Below, piece by piece: positions 1 through 11,380 of a stretch of DNA of 64,000 bases. A program made the position numbers and the translations under genes. Source of the stretch: Pseudopyrenochaeta lycopersici (lineage: Eukaryota; Ascomycota; Dothideomycetes; Pleosporales; Pseudopyrenochaetaceae). Under the pieces are notes generated by a model. That model saw nothing but the letters and a program-made list of their open reading frames with translations, searched no databases and was not told where the DNA came from. The stretch covers positions 434,001 to 498,000 of the forward strand of contig NHZP01000008.1 in the NCBI GenBank assembly GCA_003313425.1, written 5' to 3'. Position 1 is the stretch's first letter; the number at the start of each line of letters is the position of its first letter.

Positions 1-1857
1 AACGATCAGTCCAGATCCAGAGCAAGCAATATTTGGCCCATTGGCTCTGACAGTGGCTGTGATCGGGCCGCCCTGGCTTGTGGAGAGTAACCATAGGGCT
101 TTGCCATGACCAAACGACGGCAGATGTAGTTGGTGTGACGCGATTAGTAGTTTTTTTGGTCATGGATGGATTGTCTTATTTTGGATTACCAGTTACACTA
201 TTTACAGCAGTGACCATAAACAGTCGAAGCTACACGCTGTTACGGCGGTGAAAAATGGCGAATGGGGAGCAGAAGCGACTTCCGTTGCTAGTCAGTCACT
301 CGTTTTCCGCCCATTGCTGCGGCTGGTCCGGCGAGACATTGGCAGCCAAAGTCGTCCGATGTTGCTCAGGGCAAGAAATTGACAAAGAAAAGGAAAATTC
401 GTTGAGAAATGACCAATGACGCACAGAGCAATACTGGTGATAGGATCCCAGGCATACGGTAAAGGGAATATCGGATGTTGACTTGTGTGGGACAGAACGG
501 CAGCATCATGGATGCCGTGTTTGCCTCGGATGGCTCAAGCAGGGCATGCTCCAGCCAGATGGAGAAGAGACTGCTTGGTACCTTACACCAGGCCCCTCGT
601 CACGAAAACGCGAGTGGACACAGTACAAGAATGGATGTTGAAGGGCCAAGACAGACAGGGAAGCAGGGTGCGGGCAGAGAGCGGTGAAATGACTCGCGCT
701 CGCCAAAGGGAGCCGAAAGTTGGACAGATGACACAATCATCGAGAAGGCTCAGGTTGGGAATCGAGACCAAAGAGGGCTTGCGAAACTGGGCGGTCGGAT
801 CACAGTCGGCTGACGGGCCCTTTGGCCAACTGCCGGGCTGCAAATGGTGCAAGGCAGAGAGTCGGATGGATACGGGGGGGAGGGAGAGGCAGTGATTACA
901 CGAGCCATGGATGCACCGAAGTTGCAGCAAAACAACAACAATTTCACTACGACCAGGCCTACGACTACGACTACTACCGCTACAACAACGATGCGGGTGT
1001 GGCAGAGTGGGCGTCGTAGACAAATGCAGAGATCATCTTGACTCTTTCGAGCAGAGTTTTCATCGCGGCGGGCTAAGCGTTGTGGCTAGGCGAATCAGCG
1101 ATAGATGCCGGCGGAATTTCGCTGTTAAGGCCCGGCCCGCGCAGAGCTAGAGCCAGTCATGGTGTAGGTATCGATAGCAGCGCCAGTGGTACGGGAGCGC
1201 CGGCCGAAAAGAGCGCAGCTGTGGTACCAGAGCGACTTGCAGTGACATGCGCAGTGAATTCAGCACAAACCCACCGCGCGCGAACCGCAACAGCGGGCTG
1301 GGCGACAAACGGCAGAGCATCACTCTGGCAGACGGCTGCCGTCCAGCGAAGACGCCGCTCTGGCACGCGTGAGGGACAGGGCAAACACTGGGTCCTAAGT
1401 GTGGAGGAGCGAATAGCCCATGGCTGGCTTGACTGAGCACCGCCAGCCAGTCGCTGGCCGGCAGCGTGCGACGGTGATGCAGGCAAGCCCGACGAAACAC
1501 GGGCGCGCCCTGCGATTCGGCGCCCCAAGACCCGCGTGCATCCCACGGGAGAGCGACCCCCCAGCACCCTCCAAGCCTGCTTTACCTGCCCCGCCCATAT
1601 TTACTACCGTTAGCCCGCACTCCCCTCTCAGTACTCACTACCACCCTGCTCTCACTACGCCCGCCAACGCGTAGCATCTACGACCGCTCACTTACGACGC
1701 GCACCGCCTCGGCTGCCCGTCTTCTGGTCATACTTCGTCCACCCTTGATCTCTGCTTTCCATCGCTCGGCGCCGTCCAGCGATCGAGATTTCCGAAAAGA
1801 GCAATCCACACCGCCAGTCCCGCGGCTACACCGGTACTTTGTACAAGAGCGCCCGCC
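1..1857. other. Upstream region of the bZIP gene, no gene supported
   Basis: No reading frame here shows a recognisable domain, a consistent codon pattern or plausible splicing. The last 250 bases before the ATG at 1858 are rich in C and T, which is common in fungal promoters and 5' leaders. An AAC/ACG-rich low-complexity patch lies near 925-990. It most likely holds promoter and leader of the downstream bZIP gene. Confidence 0.5.
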
Positions 1858-3898
1858 ATGGACTTTTCCTCCTCCACCAACCCAAATCACATGGATTTTC
1901 ACAGGCCTTCGTCCACCCTCAGCTCAATCGACCGGAAACCCTCCACTTTCTCCTTTGACGACAATTCCACCCTGGACTCTGCCATCCTGGACACTCCCGT
2001 CCTCATGTCGCCCACCACCAGCACCCAGGGCATCTTCTCCCCAGACACATCCATCTGGGAGGATTTTTCTGCTGGCCAGTTTGTCGACCGCACGGCAACC
2101 AGCTCCGTTGTCAACACAAACGGCAACAATCCCTTCTTCACTGAGCAAAGCAACAACCCCTTCTCTCGGCTACCCCCCAACCAAGCTGCAACATACGGCC
2201 AGCAGTCATGGGCCGTTACCGACAATTCAGGATCCAGGACGCCCACAGCCTCCAAGCCTCTGAATCCCTTCGGTCCTGGCGACTTTGGAGCTGCCCCGTT
2301 CGTTGACCAGCACAACATGTCTTTCCATGGACTCCCCGCCCACGCCAACGTCAGGCCGAGCGCTGTCTTTCCTCAGACTGCACCCGAACAGCCCTTGTCG
2401 CCCCACAACCACTCCGACTGGATGGCCTTCAACCAACAGGAGATGGAATCGCGGCCCGGACCCAAGCGAATGAGGCCCAACACACCGCCTCGCTCCTTCT
2501 CTCCTCGTCGTGACGGCGGTATCAGGAAGAAGAACGCCCGCTTCGACATCCCCGTCGAGCGTAACCTGTTCAACATCGACAACCTCATCTCGAACTGCAC
2601 CAACGAAGAAGACCTCAAGGAGCTCAAGCAACAGAAACGACTTCTCCGCAACAGGCAGGCCGCGTATGTACTCCCCTTTTGGTTCATGGATCGGCGTTCC
2701 TCGTTTGGTCCCGTCTACCGCTTGGTCCATGCTTCCCTCAATCATTTGCTAACTTGACTACAGACTCGATTCCCGGCAACGTAAGAAGAAGCACACAGAA
2801 GAGCTGGAAGAGGAGAAGAAGGTCTGGATCGAGAAGATGTGCAACATGCAGGATGAGTTCGCCGCAATGCGTGTTGAGTATGAAGCCCTTGTCGCGGAGA
2901 AGGAGAACTGGCATCGCGAGTCCATGGAGTTGCACCACATGGTCGGCCAGCTGCAGTTCGACAAGGAGGAGCTCGTACGCACCCACACTCAGGAGTCTGG
3001 CGAGCTTCGCAAGAAGGTTGCCGTCTTGACCGAGCGCCTCGAAGCTGCCACTGGCAACGGCATGGCTGTTGCACCCAGCACCACCTTCACCGACTTCGCT
3101 TCCGAGATGGATAACCTCAACATGGGCAGCAGCGACTGGGACAACTACATCTTTGTCAACGACTTCACCTCTGATGAGCAGACCCCACCTCAGGAACAAG
3201 CTCTCACCCTTGTCTCGCGCTCAAAGGACGAGGACAAGCCTGTCGCTTCTGGCCTCCTTCTCATGCTTCTGCTCTGCGGCGCCTTTGTTGCAAGCAAGTC
3301 TGGCAACGCTGCACCGCCCATTCCTCGCATGCCTGATGAGGTTCGCGCTGCTTCAGCTACTGTCCTCGACAGCATCTTCAAGGATGCTGGCGTTTCGACC
3401 ACACTGAGCGAGCACGGTCTCATCGCCAACCAGGTTACTGGTCTCGAGCCTACGCCTTCTGGCGTTGCTTGGCCCAAGACAACCTTGTCTGGCTCCGAAC
3501 TCGCTGGCATCTCTGGCTCCTCTCTCGATCAACTGCACTCTCATCTCACTGGACCAACAAAGGATCAAGAGCACGAGCAACTGTTCTCCATCACTCCTGC
3601 GCAGTACAACAGCATGACATCTCTAGACTTCACTCGCCAACGCTATAGCATCGCAAGCGATGATCTCAGCGATCCTCTGTCTCCTGGCTCTCAACCGTCG
3701 CACCGCCGCAATCTTGCGGAATCTCTAGCTGCCATGCGTGAGCAGAACAAGGGCGAATCCGCTGCCGAGATCTACACTCGAAGTCTCCTCTGGGATAAGA
3801 TCGCACCCGAGGTTGTTCACGAGTTCAAGCGCATCGTCGAGGAGTCAGCTGCCATGTCACGACCCAGCACGTCCGACGGCACCAAGGTGGAGGCCTGA
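1858..3898 (+). CDS. bZIP transcription factor with a hydrophobic internal segment
   Basis: Two exons, 1858-2663 and 2764-3898, give 646 residues. The 100-nt intron starts GTATGT, has a CTAAC branch point and ends CAG; it splits the basic region, and joining restores RNRQAALDSRQRKKKHTEEL. The bZIP lies around residues 255-320 with heptad-spaced hydrophobics. The first 230 residues are low complexity and rich in S, T, P and N, as in activation domains, followed by a basic KKNARF stretch. Residues 429-446 form a strongly hydrophobic run (VASGLLLMLLLCGAFVAS) flanked by charged residues, which could be a transmembrane segment or an amphipathic activation helix. The tail to residue 646 is conserved-looking but unassigned. 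The ATG sits in a good context (gccATGG). bZIP assignment is firm; the orthologue (MeaB, FlbB, Atf or other) is not resolved. Confidence 0.9.
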
Positions 3899-6383
3899 AC
3901 AGCCCCATCAAGCCACCTTTCCTATGTAGAAGCTCCTTCATCCCTTGCGTTGCATCATCTGTTTCTTTTCCCAGCATAGCGCTTCACTTCTACCCCGTCT
4001 CGGGGCACCTTTAGGGACAATCTGCATCATGGGTTGGAACTCGTTCTTCACGCGTCTCCTTGCACGCTCACGACGAGCATCGCGCCCACCAACTGTTTCC
4101 TTCTCATTTGCTCTGGCTTCCACTTGCCTAGCCATTTTTTACACATCTGGGACGGCAACGTCGATTTACACATCGCTTGAGCGTACATGGCGGTTGGATT
4201 CTACCCGTCGTGATTGGATTCACGATCGCCTTTTGTCAAAAGGTCATTCTTACCTGGTTTACCTTGTTTCTTTACCATGGTTTCTTTAGCAAGCGAGCAC
4301 ATTTGGGATTGGTCTTCTTGTATTTACTGCGGAGCGTATAGCGAGCGATGGATTTCCTTTGTCTTCATTTACATAACGAGCTCAAACGAGAAGGACTTTG
4401 TTGAAAGAGGGCATGTACCTGCTACGACACTGTATATGACGGCACGAGATTGACATTATTCTTATGGCACTTGGAGGAAGGGATGAACGAAAGATTGGAC
4501 ATGTTTTTTATTGAAGAGACGAACTCTCCCCCCCCCCCCCCCTTCTTCACACACCCTAACTACGACCTTTTACGCTTCCTAACGACCGCGACTCTTGCTT
4601 CAATAATACCCCATCTGGACCCGACGTCCGAGTTTTCCTTTTGAGATACCAGACCTTGTCTGCGACCTTATGTCCAGGCCTCTTTTCCGACCTCTTGTTA
4701 TTTCACTGTTTTGGTAGGACCTTCCTTCTGCTCAACAGGAGGTCCTTTTTTTTGTCTTGTCTCGGCTTGGGCGGAAAGACTGTAACTTTTGGTTTATTTT
4801 CGCCGTCATTGGCGGGGCTCCAATTAATGCAATCAGAAATTCATCAGCGCTTAGGTCGCTCTTTCCATCTACTGGCCGAAACTCTGTTCCCTTTTCTACC
4901 ACCCCTCCCCCCTCCCGCAATATCTTCCTCTGCTGACATTGTACCGACTGGCTGACGGCACTTGTTCGTCACTTTGGCATTCGAGACCCTCTTCCCGTGC
5001 TCCCATTCAAACAGCCCACTTTTTTGCTTGCCCACCCGTCAATATGCACTGTCCATCCTCCGACCCACCCAGCCGCGTACCTCGCATCTGTGAAGCCGTT
5101 GCTGCATTCCATACAAGCGCTGTACTTGGCCTTGCCTGGCTCTCCCCAGCCCACACGCGGCGCCCTGCATTGCAGGAATTCCCCCCCGGCGCGCCAGGAC
5201 GTTTCCCCCATTCACGTACCCCCGGAATCAGCAGAGCTGGATTGGCGAAGCTATGGGGTACAAGACGCATTCACACATCACATCACATCGCATCGCATCA
5301 CTTGAGCAGGTTGGTAGACCTGTCCCACAATTAAAGGCCGATCACTGCGAGTATTCCCCCCACGCTTTGTTACAACGCTGTACCCCGTCTTTGCACCACA
5401 TCGTCCCGTCCATGCCGTGACGATGAGCGGACAAGGTCCAGGGCTAGTGAGCGGAGGGGGCGTGTGGTGGCTCACTGGGAATTCCCACAACCTGGAGTAG
5501 GCGTCGTCATCTGGGGCGTTCAGGCCCTTCCCTCTCAGCCTTAACTCATGGCAAAAACTGGGAAAACAAAACCTGACTGAACCACCTGAACCGGGGGCGA
5601 TGGTGAAACAAGACATGGACGGTGCTAATGCAGGAAAAGGGTCATTCTTTTTAATCGGATATGGAAACTAGTGAAGAGAGAAAAGCTGTGATAGGCCAAG
5701 TTTGTGAAAAAAAATATTCTAGGCAATAAATATATGCAGAAAAGGGTGGTGTGAATGACACTTAGGTGTTGGGTTTCTATTCTTGACATGGGTTACGAGC
5801 CGAGTGCTGGAATGCTCCGAAGTCTGGTGGTGGCGGTTTGTCTTTTGATAGTGACACAGAGATCAGATGCATACAGTATCGGTAAGGCACTCCGCATTCT
5901 GATCTCCCCGGGTCCAGTTATTGCGGCACTTCGTTCTTGTGCTACACACCCTCACCCACCTCCACCTCCATATGGCGTGGAGCAGTCTCAATCAGGGACA
6001 GTACCGGCAGCCTATCGCAACAAGTAGCTTATCGCGTAAGAAGGCGTAGACGGAACTATTGAACCGTAAATGGCTTTCCACCTGAACGTCCCGTCTGACA
6101 AACGCCACGCTTCACTCGAAAACACATGGACGAAACGATAGTCTCGGAGGAAGCAGATAGGCATCGGTCATGGATACGTATTGGAATTATTGATATCAGA
6201 CTCGCAGATCGAGCATGGATCCAATCCAAGTAGGAGAACATGCAAAAACAGTCCGCAAAAAGCAACGAGAATCCAGCCGCAAACCTGCATGGATGGGCAC
6301 GCAATAACCCCATGACATCTCCAGATTAGGCTGCGCATATGTCGGACCGAAGCGGCACGTCATCCCGTTCAGGATGCATCGCG
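3899..6383. other. Gene-poor interval with 3' UTRs, no gene supported
   Basis: This 2.5 kb lies between the stop codon of the bZIP gene and the last exon of the minus-strand Sel1 gene. I find only short unrelated frames. It contains a run of 15 C at 4528-4542 and several T-rich patches, consistent with untranslated or intergenic DNA. A short gene lacking a known domain cannot be excluded. Confidence 0.45.
4528..4542. repeat. Poly-C homopolymer tract
   Basis: Fifteen consecutive C residues in non-coding DNA. Such tracts are variable in length and prone to sequencing error, so the exact count should not be trusted. Confidence 0.9.
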
Positions 6384-8900
6384 CTATTTGGGATTGTATT
6401 TGTCTTTCCAGATCCTATTGAGCAGTTGATGTTAGCACGTGCTCTCATCACGTATGTAACTTGACCGGGAAAGCAAGGTCCAGGTTCCAAAGAGCAAGTA
6501 GGATGCCGACCATGATCCGCGTCGCCTGTGGTCCAGTCCAGATGACGAAGAACGTTTTCCCGCGGATGCCGTTGTTATCGCGGTAGCCGTGGACGTCTAG
6601 TCCCCCTCCTTCTCATGGGCAACAACAACAACAACACTTCGCGCCATCATGCATCCAATCTACCTGATCAGAGAACAACAATGGCACCATCTGACGACTT
6701 CCACACACACACACACGCTCAGCTCCGTCATCGGCTACCTACACACCATCCTGCTTACTTCGCTCCGGAACCGAGTCCAGCGACGACGCGCCACGTGTAT
6801 GTCCATTCGTAGCAGGGTTGTAGACTAGTAGCTGGACCCGGCTTGTTGGGTCGGCATGACAGTACCATATCTAGATGGTAGATGGCGTCTAGACCGCATT
6901 CGAGATAGACATGCCGTCTTGCGAATAGGATGAAGTGACGCAGTAAATGGGCAGCGGGGAACGGGCAGAAAGTGTGACAGGTCCTGCTGCGGGTTGGGGC
7001 GAGGGCCGTTCAGCGTCCGCACCGGCTAAGCGAGGAGTGCGTGAAATGGTGCGCTGGTGGCCAATCGATGATGCTTGGCATCTGCGCGTTGAAACTGAGT
7101 GCCTACATGTGCGATAGCGCAGTGCGTTGGATTGTTGGATGATGTCTTGTGGCTTGGTGTTGATGTTGTTGATTGAATATATTCCGGCTGGAACGGGATG
7201 GCGCGGGTTCAACGTGATGGCAGCTCGTGCTCTGTGGAACATGTGCGCTCCCCATACGGCAGGAGCAAATCAGTGTCCGGAAAATCTCGATGGCCAGCCA
7301 GATCCTCGATGTCAAAATAGAGCAGTCGACTTACCATGTGTTGCCTAATGTCTTGTTTCCCTTGGACTCGGCGAGGCGCAAGAACTGAGCCGCTTTGAAC
7401 TACGAATGCAATCATCAGCACACATCCGCATCAGCCGAACATCAGATTGCTGCCCAAACAATGAGGCTGAAGAGCGGGGAAACTGTCTCAGAAAATATCT
7501 CGCGTGATGGTTGGGACTGAGGCTATACAATACCCAAGCTGACCGTTCGCGTCCGACGTTGCATAAACTTTTAAACAAGCGCAAATTTGACCGGTGAAGC
7601 CGAAGTCTGTTCTCCCAAAATGGGAGAACAACAACACACATACCATGACGCGAAGGGAAAAGGAAAAAAGAGCTGACATACCTTGTCTTTCTTGGTGCCG
7701 AAGCCTTCAAGGTAGCACCAAGCAACCTCATTCATGGCATCCGTATCACCCAGGTTAGCAGCAGTCTCGTAATATTGCTTCGCAGCTGCGGGATCTTTCT
7801 TGATACCCCAGCCATTGCGGAAGCAGTTCGCCAGCTCATACATGGCCAGCACAAGCTCGCCTTTGGCCGCGCCACCTTTCTTCATGCCGGCTCCAAGGGC
7901 CAGCTTCTCGACCTCGGCGCTGTTAGATGCCGCCATGGACAAGTATTGCACGGCTTGTTCCTGGTTCGCCTCGATTCCCCATGCGTGGCTGGTCCTAGTC
8001 AGCGATATATTGGGTTACGAGGTCAGGGCAACATTTGGGTATGGCTGCGATGATATCAGGCTGGTTTTGAGAAAAAGGTCAGCTCACCGTAGTGCGAGGC
8101 CGTAGAGAACTTGCGCTAGGGCATTGTTTGCGCCATTCGGATCTGCTAGTCTTCCAAAAAGCCCTGTTGATGCCTCAAGATCTTTTCATGTTGTCAGCTT
8201 CATTATGGAAGTCACTTCATGTACCGACTTACTGCCCTTCTCGTGCAACCGAATAGCCTCCTGAATGTTCTCCTATTCAGAGCTTTAGCCCCGTTTTTGC
8301 CCTTTGACCACGCTGTGAGCATACCTCGTCCGCTGGAGCGCTGACATTTCCGCTCCTGTTGCTCCTGCTACTCGCCGGTCGCCCGATCGTCATCGGAGTC
8401 GAATTCTCATAACTCGGTGTCGAAGGCGCACTTGTGCCGTGATTCAAACCTTGTGTGACCAGAACCGTAGCCCTCTTCTCCCACTTTGCCTCATCCTCCT
8501 CTGTCCTCGCTACTCCATCTCCTCCAACATCTGGAAGGTTGTCGGGAACATTCACAGAGCTGGTTGACCTGCTTCGCCCAAAATGCAAACGCTCGGCTAG
8601 TTTGTCATGCTGCTTAGGCCTGCCATCCTCCCCGCCAGAGGATGCGCCTTGAGAGGACGCATTGCTACGACTTCTGAACCTGCCAAACTTGCCTCGCGGT
8701 TCGGGTGACAGGAGGGGCCCGTCGCGCGTAGGGTCGCCGGGAAAGCTTGGGGGTTCGATGGTTTCTTGCGTAGAGGTGGTGGTTCGAAGGAATTGGAACT
8801 CTGGGACGTTGGGAGACAGTGTAGGTCCTGTCGAAGCTGCTGGCACAGCGCCTTCATCTTTGATCCTGTCCTTCTTTTTCAAAAGGTCTTTGAGCGTCAT
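6384..8900 (-). CDS. Sel1-repeat (HCP-like) protein
   Basis: Six exons on the minus strand: 8900-8325, 8272-8233, 8181-8088, 7988-7682, 7399-7335 and 6414-6384, giving 370 residues. About 190 residues of disordered S/P/R-rich sequence precede Sel1-type helical repeats; visible signatures are LYGLALRHAWG, CFRNGWGIKKD and CYLEGFGTKKDKFKAAQFLR. Sel1 proteins are scaffolds, for example in fungal cell-cycle (Nif1-like) or chitin-synthase regulation; which role applies here is unknown. All junctions keep phase. The final intron is 920 nt (donor GTAAGT at 7334, acceptor at 6415) and adds only IWKDKYNPK after GNTW; if unspliced the protein stops at TGG-TAA. The start is the ATG at 8900, since the frame extension to 8912 relies on TTG. 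Confidence 0.8.
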
Positions 8901-9697
8901 GGTGGTGCGCAATGGAGCTCCACTTTGCTTTCGCGTTCAAGGAATACGCGGCAGACGGCAACACCTAAAACCACTTCGCATAGGGTGTACTTATTGAGAG
9001 CCGTGTCGCTTGCACTATTCAATTCTGAGGGTGGCCTTATATTTCCGAATATTCGCAGCAAAAGTGGCAGCGCACATCGCAATGGTCCTGATGGCGCACA
9101 CTGTCAAATCGCAAGGCACCATCGATTGTAGGACAAGGGCCAAGAGGCTGGCTGCGGCCAGCCTCAGCCTCAGCTGCCGTCGCGCACCGCCCCTGTCAGG
9201 ATCAGTTCGCAACTGCTGCCGCGAATTGTCACTAGTTTTCCCTTTCGAGAGCTTCAAAACAGTCTCCCGGTCAATTGCATAGAAGTTTAATCTTAAAATA
9301 TAATTCATTTCTGTCCTTTATACATGCTTTTTCTGTTCTTTCTCATAGTAATGCCAGAGGAGTGACCTAGCTGGGATAGAGTCCAGAGTACAGCAAGCTA
9401 TGGTAGATTCGCTGAAGAATGGTACTGAAGAATATGAAGTTTGACACGGAATCGTCAAACGGGGTATCATCGAAAGAATCCAAATACGCACCACGTCCAT
9501 CAGCCGCAAACTCCAGGCCCTTCAACGGTCAAAGACAGGCAAGGAAGGAGCAAAAATGAAAGGACCTACCAGTTCAACAACGCACAATAGCTGAACTTGA
9601 ATGCCAAGGAAGAATTAGGAAAGTCCTATTTTGATCAAGAAAGGTCTGGGGCACCTACAGTGTTCCGGGATCACATAGCGTGCCTGTAGGGCTCCGC
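8901..9697. other. Promoter of the Sel1 gene and 3' flank of the CCCH gene
   Basis: No gene supported. Upstream of the Sel1-repeat ATG on the minus strand and downstream of the CCCH gene stop. The sequence around 9285-9305 is AT-rich. Confidence 0.5.
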
Positions 9698-10833
9698 TCA
9701 ATCATCCGCATCGAGTGGAACAAAATCGGCCTGTTGGGTGAACTGGTGGGGGTTATGTACTGAAGCAGTCGTGGATTGCATAATCCCTTTCTGGCTGTCC
9801 TTAGCAACCTCCACATCCTCCTCAGCTGTGTCCGACGGAGAAGAGCCATCAACTGAAGAGGAGCGGGCTGCTTTTCGCATTCGAGAGGCACGATGAACGT
9901 GCCCCAAACGACACTTCTCGCCGAAAGAACAGACACCTGTGTTGGAGAATGAAGGGCACTCGTGTGCATGGAGCTCAGTACACTCATTGCCCTTTTCGCA
10001 GTACCCCAAGCGTCCGAATGTATCACAATTCGGTGCCGCTGGATTGATGCGAACATGAGCAAAGCGACAGTCTTCGTTCTTGCACCGGCCATCTTGGAAA
10101 TGAAGACATGTCGGCGCATTATGGGGTGAAGTTTTGTGGGACAACGGGCAAAAATCTCCTTTTGGGCAATCATTCTTATACAGCCAGCGCTTGCAGAGGG
10201 CTTGCTTGGTTGGGTCGTGGAGGTAACGACATCCGTGGCGTGAACATACACCTATCCACATGTTAGATGTGAGCGAGGGTAGGGTTGGAATCATAGTTGT
10301 CGTCTCTTCGAGAATACCTGTGGAAGTGAGTGCCGGGCAGAGAGTTGTTGGCGCAATCTGCTGTTGGCTGCTCGGTCTTTGGAGCGCGTCGTTTACGCCT
10401 TTTAGCGAAGGTGCTGCTGCCTCATTTGCCTCTGGAGATTCGGTACCAGAATCTGGCTTGCCAAAGGTAACGGATCGGTTCTTAAATTTCTGTGCAACGT
10501 AGGGAGGTTGCGGGCGCTGATACGGATGATAAGAGCCGTAGCCACTACCACCGTACGTGTAACCGCCACGCTTCGAGCCAGGCAATGGGGACCCTCCCGA
10601 GTGAATGCGGCCAGAGTAACCATTAGACCGGTAAGTTTCGTATGCTAGCCGTTCCTCCTTTTCTTTCTTCATCCGTGCAATGTAGCCTAGTTTCACGTCG
10701 TCAACATCTTCTCGGTTTCTTGCCTCCTCTTCCACATACTCTTGAGCTCTGCGCGGGCCCGTAGTCGTTCCTCGGGCGAGGTCATCGCGTTAATCTGTTC
10801 CAAAGTGTATGGGGGCGGACCAGGTGGCGCCAT
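9698..10833 (-). CDS. CCCH zinc-finger protein with five tandem fingers (ZC3H3-like)
   Basis: Three exons: 10833-10740, 10686-10318 and 10251-9698, 338 residues. The 53-nt first intron begins GTATGT and brings AELK next to SYIARMKKEKEERL; the second intron is 66 nt with a CTAAC branch point. Five CCCH fingers follow one another in the second half: C-x8-C-x4-C-x3-H beginning CPALTSTGVC, then CKRWLYKNDC, CLHFQDGRC, CDTFGRLGYC and CPSFSNTGVC. The count and spacing match the ZC3H3/Smicl family, nuclear proteins of mRNA 3' processing and export; function is by family. The N-terminal half is G/Y/S-rich. The frame would remain open through the second intron, so a 22-residue insert by intron retention would not truncate the protein. 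Confidence 0.87.
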
Positions 10834-11380
10834 AGTTGCGATGTGCGTGGCACAAGATCTGTACGTCAGTTCCTAGCGAGCAAGCGTTAGTTCTGTTTGA
10901 GCGCGCCGCAGTCCTTATGGGCGAAAAAGGCGTTTGTTTGGGCATGAAAGAGAAGGGCGTGGGGCAACAAAAGATAGATTGAGCGGTAATCAGCCTTGGC
11001 GCGCCTAACCAGCACGTGCTTTCACATTCAGTGTGTCAGATTAAGGTGGGTATTTTTAAATGAACACTCGTCGCAACTCTGCCTCAAGATTATAGGGGGT
11101 TGGTGGGAGTCACGATCAGCAGATCTAGCATAAATTAAAATCTCATTGAATCATATAAAAGTTACTAAGGATGCTGGCAACAAACCAAGTAAGAGAACGC
11201 AGGAACTTGGTGATGATATTTGAGTGTTGTGAGACCCAACACAGAATGACGGGTCTTTGTCAGTCCCAGCAACGCCATAGAAATGCTTCTTTCCCATACG
11301 CCATAGCAATGCAAAGAATCCAGACGCAGTCGAACGCTACACGAAGCGACCGAGGAAATAGTTAGAAATACTTATTGTAA
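10834..11380. other. CCCH gene promoter and TAF7 3' flank
   Basis: No gene supported. AT-rich patches occur around 11130-11165. It lies between the ATG of the CCCH gene and the stop codon of TAF7, both on the minus strand. Confidence 0.5.
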
